Assembly: GCA_902803035.1 (NCBI GenBank)
Contig: CADCON010000056.1
Span: 1 to 14,802 of the forward strand
Reading direction: 5' to 3'
DNA from: an uncultured Ruminococcus sp.
Lineage (GTDB): Bacteria > Bacillota > Clostridia > Oscillospirales > Acutalibacteraceae
DNA length: 14,802 nt
Both the position numbers and the translations under genes were made by a program. The notes under the pieces are model-generated. The model worked only from the letters and a program-made list of their open reading frames with translations. It was not told the origin of the DNA and did no database searches. The first letter of the stretch is position 1. Each line of letters starts with the position of its first letter. Shown piece by piece: positions 13,967 to 14,802 of this stretch.

Positions 13967-14599
13967 ATGACAGAAGCAGCAGAGGGCAGCGCAAGGTGGT
14001 ATGTCATACACACCTACTCAGGTTATGAGGACAAAGTTGCCAAGGACCTGGAAAAAATCGTTGAGAACCGCAGACTTCAGGATCTGATTGTTGACGTGAG
14101 GATTCCTACCAGGACAACCACCGAAACCGTCACCAAAATCGTCACCAAAAAAGATGAGAACGGCAAGTCGGTCAAGGATCAGAACGGTCATGTGATCAAG
14201 GAGGAACAGCAGGTCGAGAAGCCTGTTGAACAGAAGCTCTTTCCCGGCTATGTGCTTGTAAAAATGGTCATGACCAACCAGACGTGGTTTATCGTCCGCA
14301 ATACGCGCGGATGCACAGGCTTCGTGGGTCACGACTCCAAGCTGGTCCCCGATTCCAAGCCGGTGCCTCTTACAGATGAGGAAGCGGCGAAGTGGGGCGT
14401 AGAAATCAAGACTGAAAGAATCGCCTTTGAAGTGGGCGAGGAGGTCAAGGTCGTCGAGGGCACCTATTCGGGCCACGTCGGCGTCATTGATTCCATCGAT
14501 CACGCGGAGGAAACAGCCGTACTTGTGTTTGATGAAACCATGCTCGGCCGCAGGTTTGTGGCGGAAGTGGATCTTTCACGCATAGTACCGCTCAACTGA
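13967..14599 (+). CDS. nusG: Transcription termination/antitermination factor NusG
   Basis: NusG binds RNA polymerase across the cleft and links it to Rho, ribosomes or pausing signals. The NGN domain opens with RWYVIHTYSGYEDKVAKDL and ends around KLFPGYVLVKM (Phe92-Pro93-Gly94-Tyr95) and WFIVRNTRGCTGFVG. The C-terminal KOW domain has FEVGEEVKVVEGTYSGHVGVI. The protein has 210 residues, longer than the 177 of Bacillus subtilis, chiefly through an approximately 25-residue insert between Pro47 and Phe92 that contains a tandem eight-residue duplication (DENGKSVK, DQNGHVIK). The ATG at 13967 was preferred over 13961 because GGGAG lies nine bases before it and only three before the other. It is followed by rplK. 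Confidence 0.96.
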   Translation: MTEAAEGSARWYVIHTYSGYEDKVAKDLEKIVENRRLQDLIVDVRIPTRTTTETVTKIVTKKDENGKSVKDQNGHVIKEEQQVEKPVEQKLFPGYVLVKMVMTNQTWFIVRNTRGCTGFVGHDSKLVPDSKPVPLTDEEAAKWGVEIKTERIAFEVGEEVKVVEGTYSGHVGVIDSIDHAEETAVLVFDETMLGRRFVAEVDLSRIVPLN

Positions 14600-14600
14600 C

Positions 14601-14677
14601 GCCCGGATGTTACGGGCTGCGGCAGGCAAGGCCGCTCAGAACTTGCCGTAAGGGACGTGTGCGGGCTACGGCACGCG
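14601..14677 (+). other. Hairpin cluster with a duplicated motif downstream of nusG
   Basis: Three stems fit here: GCCCG/CGGGC (14601-14605 with 14613-14617), GCGGC/GCCGC (14619-14623 with 14631-14635), and CGTGTGC/GCACGCG (14656-14662 with 14671-14677, one G-U pair). GGCAAG (14625-14630) can instead pair with CTTGCC (14642-14647), which excludes the second stem. CGGGCTGCGGCAGGC (14613-14627) is nearly repeated as CGGGCTACGGCACGC (14662-14676). No T run follows, so intrinsic termination is not indicated. Confidence 0.5.
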
Positions 14678-14684
14678 CCGTTTC

Positions 14685-14738
14685 TGTGGGAGAGGCAGTA
14701 AATACAATTCCAATCAATGCTGTCTCGGTATCACCACG
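14685..14738 (+). promoter_or_regulatory. Probable ribosomal protein L1 autoregulatory site in the rplK leader
   Basis: GTGG (14686-14689) pairs with CCAC (14734-14737), and the adjoining GAGA plus CAG (14690-14698, with a GG bulge) pairs with CTGTCTC (14720-14726). The result is two helices separated by a seven-base one-sided loop, GGTATCA (14727-14733). Two helices around an asymmetric loop just upstream of rplK is the layout of the L1-binding site that represses the L11-L1 operon in other bacteria. Whether L1 binds here is inferred from layout and position. Confidence 0.5.
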
Positions 14739-14758
14739 TATTTGGAGGTGCTTTATTA

Positions 14759-14802
14759 ATGGCTCAGAAAGTTACAGGTTACATTAAACTTCAGATTCCG
14801 GC
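14759..14802 (+). CDS. rplK: 50S ribosomal protein L11 (5' end only)
   Basis: The frame reads MAQKVTGYIKLQIP and is cut by the window edge. This matches the highly conserved L11 N-terminus, part of the GTPase-associated centre of the ribosome. A GGAGG ribosome binding site at 14744-14748 lies ten bases before the ATG. Its position after nusG is the standard arrangement, and rplA (L1) is expected next. Confidence 0.95.
   Translation, partial: MAQKVTGYIKLQIP

Noticed and set aside
1..14802. Mobile element, CRISPR array or defence system
   Set aside because: No transposase, integrase, regularly spaced repeats, restriction, toxin-antitoxin or cas-like proteins were seen; base composition is even across genes.

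Overview
The window looks like chromosome from a moderately GC-rich anaerobic Bacillota, most likely class Clostridia and possibly an Oscillospirales-like gut lineage. The support is indirect: strong AGGAGG-type ribosome binding sites, TTGACA/TATAAT promoters with 17-base spacers, a membrane-anchored PASTA kinase-like protein, a DegV protein, a biotin-dependent sodium-pump decarboxylase family, a four-cysteine L33, and the gene order rpmG-secE-nusG-rplK. No mobile element, CRISPR array, tRNA or rRNA was found.

Bases 1-5312 are a plus-strand run of closely packed genes: the tail of an upstream gene, a HAD phosphatase, a protein with two Nudix domains, the AzlC/AzlD branched-chain amino acid exporter (stop and start overlap), the tRNA 2-thiouridylase MnmA, and a lipoprotein solute-binding protein with no permease beside it. 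A clear promoter at 5379-5407 then drives a 575-residue zinc-ribbon / kinase-like / transmembrane / two-PASTA protein. Its catalytic lysine and both catalytic aspartates are substituted, so it reads as a pseudokinase. This is the most interesting gene in the window.

Bases 7208-11722 carry two minus-strand operons. One holds a polytopic GT-C-like membrane protein and a DegV fatty-acid-binding protein; it converges on the pseudokinase gene at a shared bidirectional terminator. The other holds the gamma-like and beta subunits of a sodium-translocating decarboxylase, with its own promoter and terminator but no carboxyltransferase or biotin carrier nearby.

From 11858 to the end everything is on the plus strand: a membrane-anchored phosphodiester glycosidase (NAGPA) domain protein, then the information-processing operon rpmG (L33), secE, nusG and rplK (L11, cut by the window end). 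The leader of this operon contains a good candidate for a 16-codon translated leader ORF. The nusG-rplK gap folds into several hairpins, including one that resembles the L1 autoregulatory site of L11 operons. NusG has an approximately 25-residue insert and SecE has unusual lysine-rich and acidic tails.
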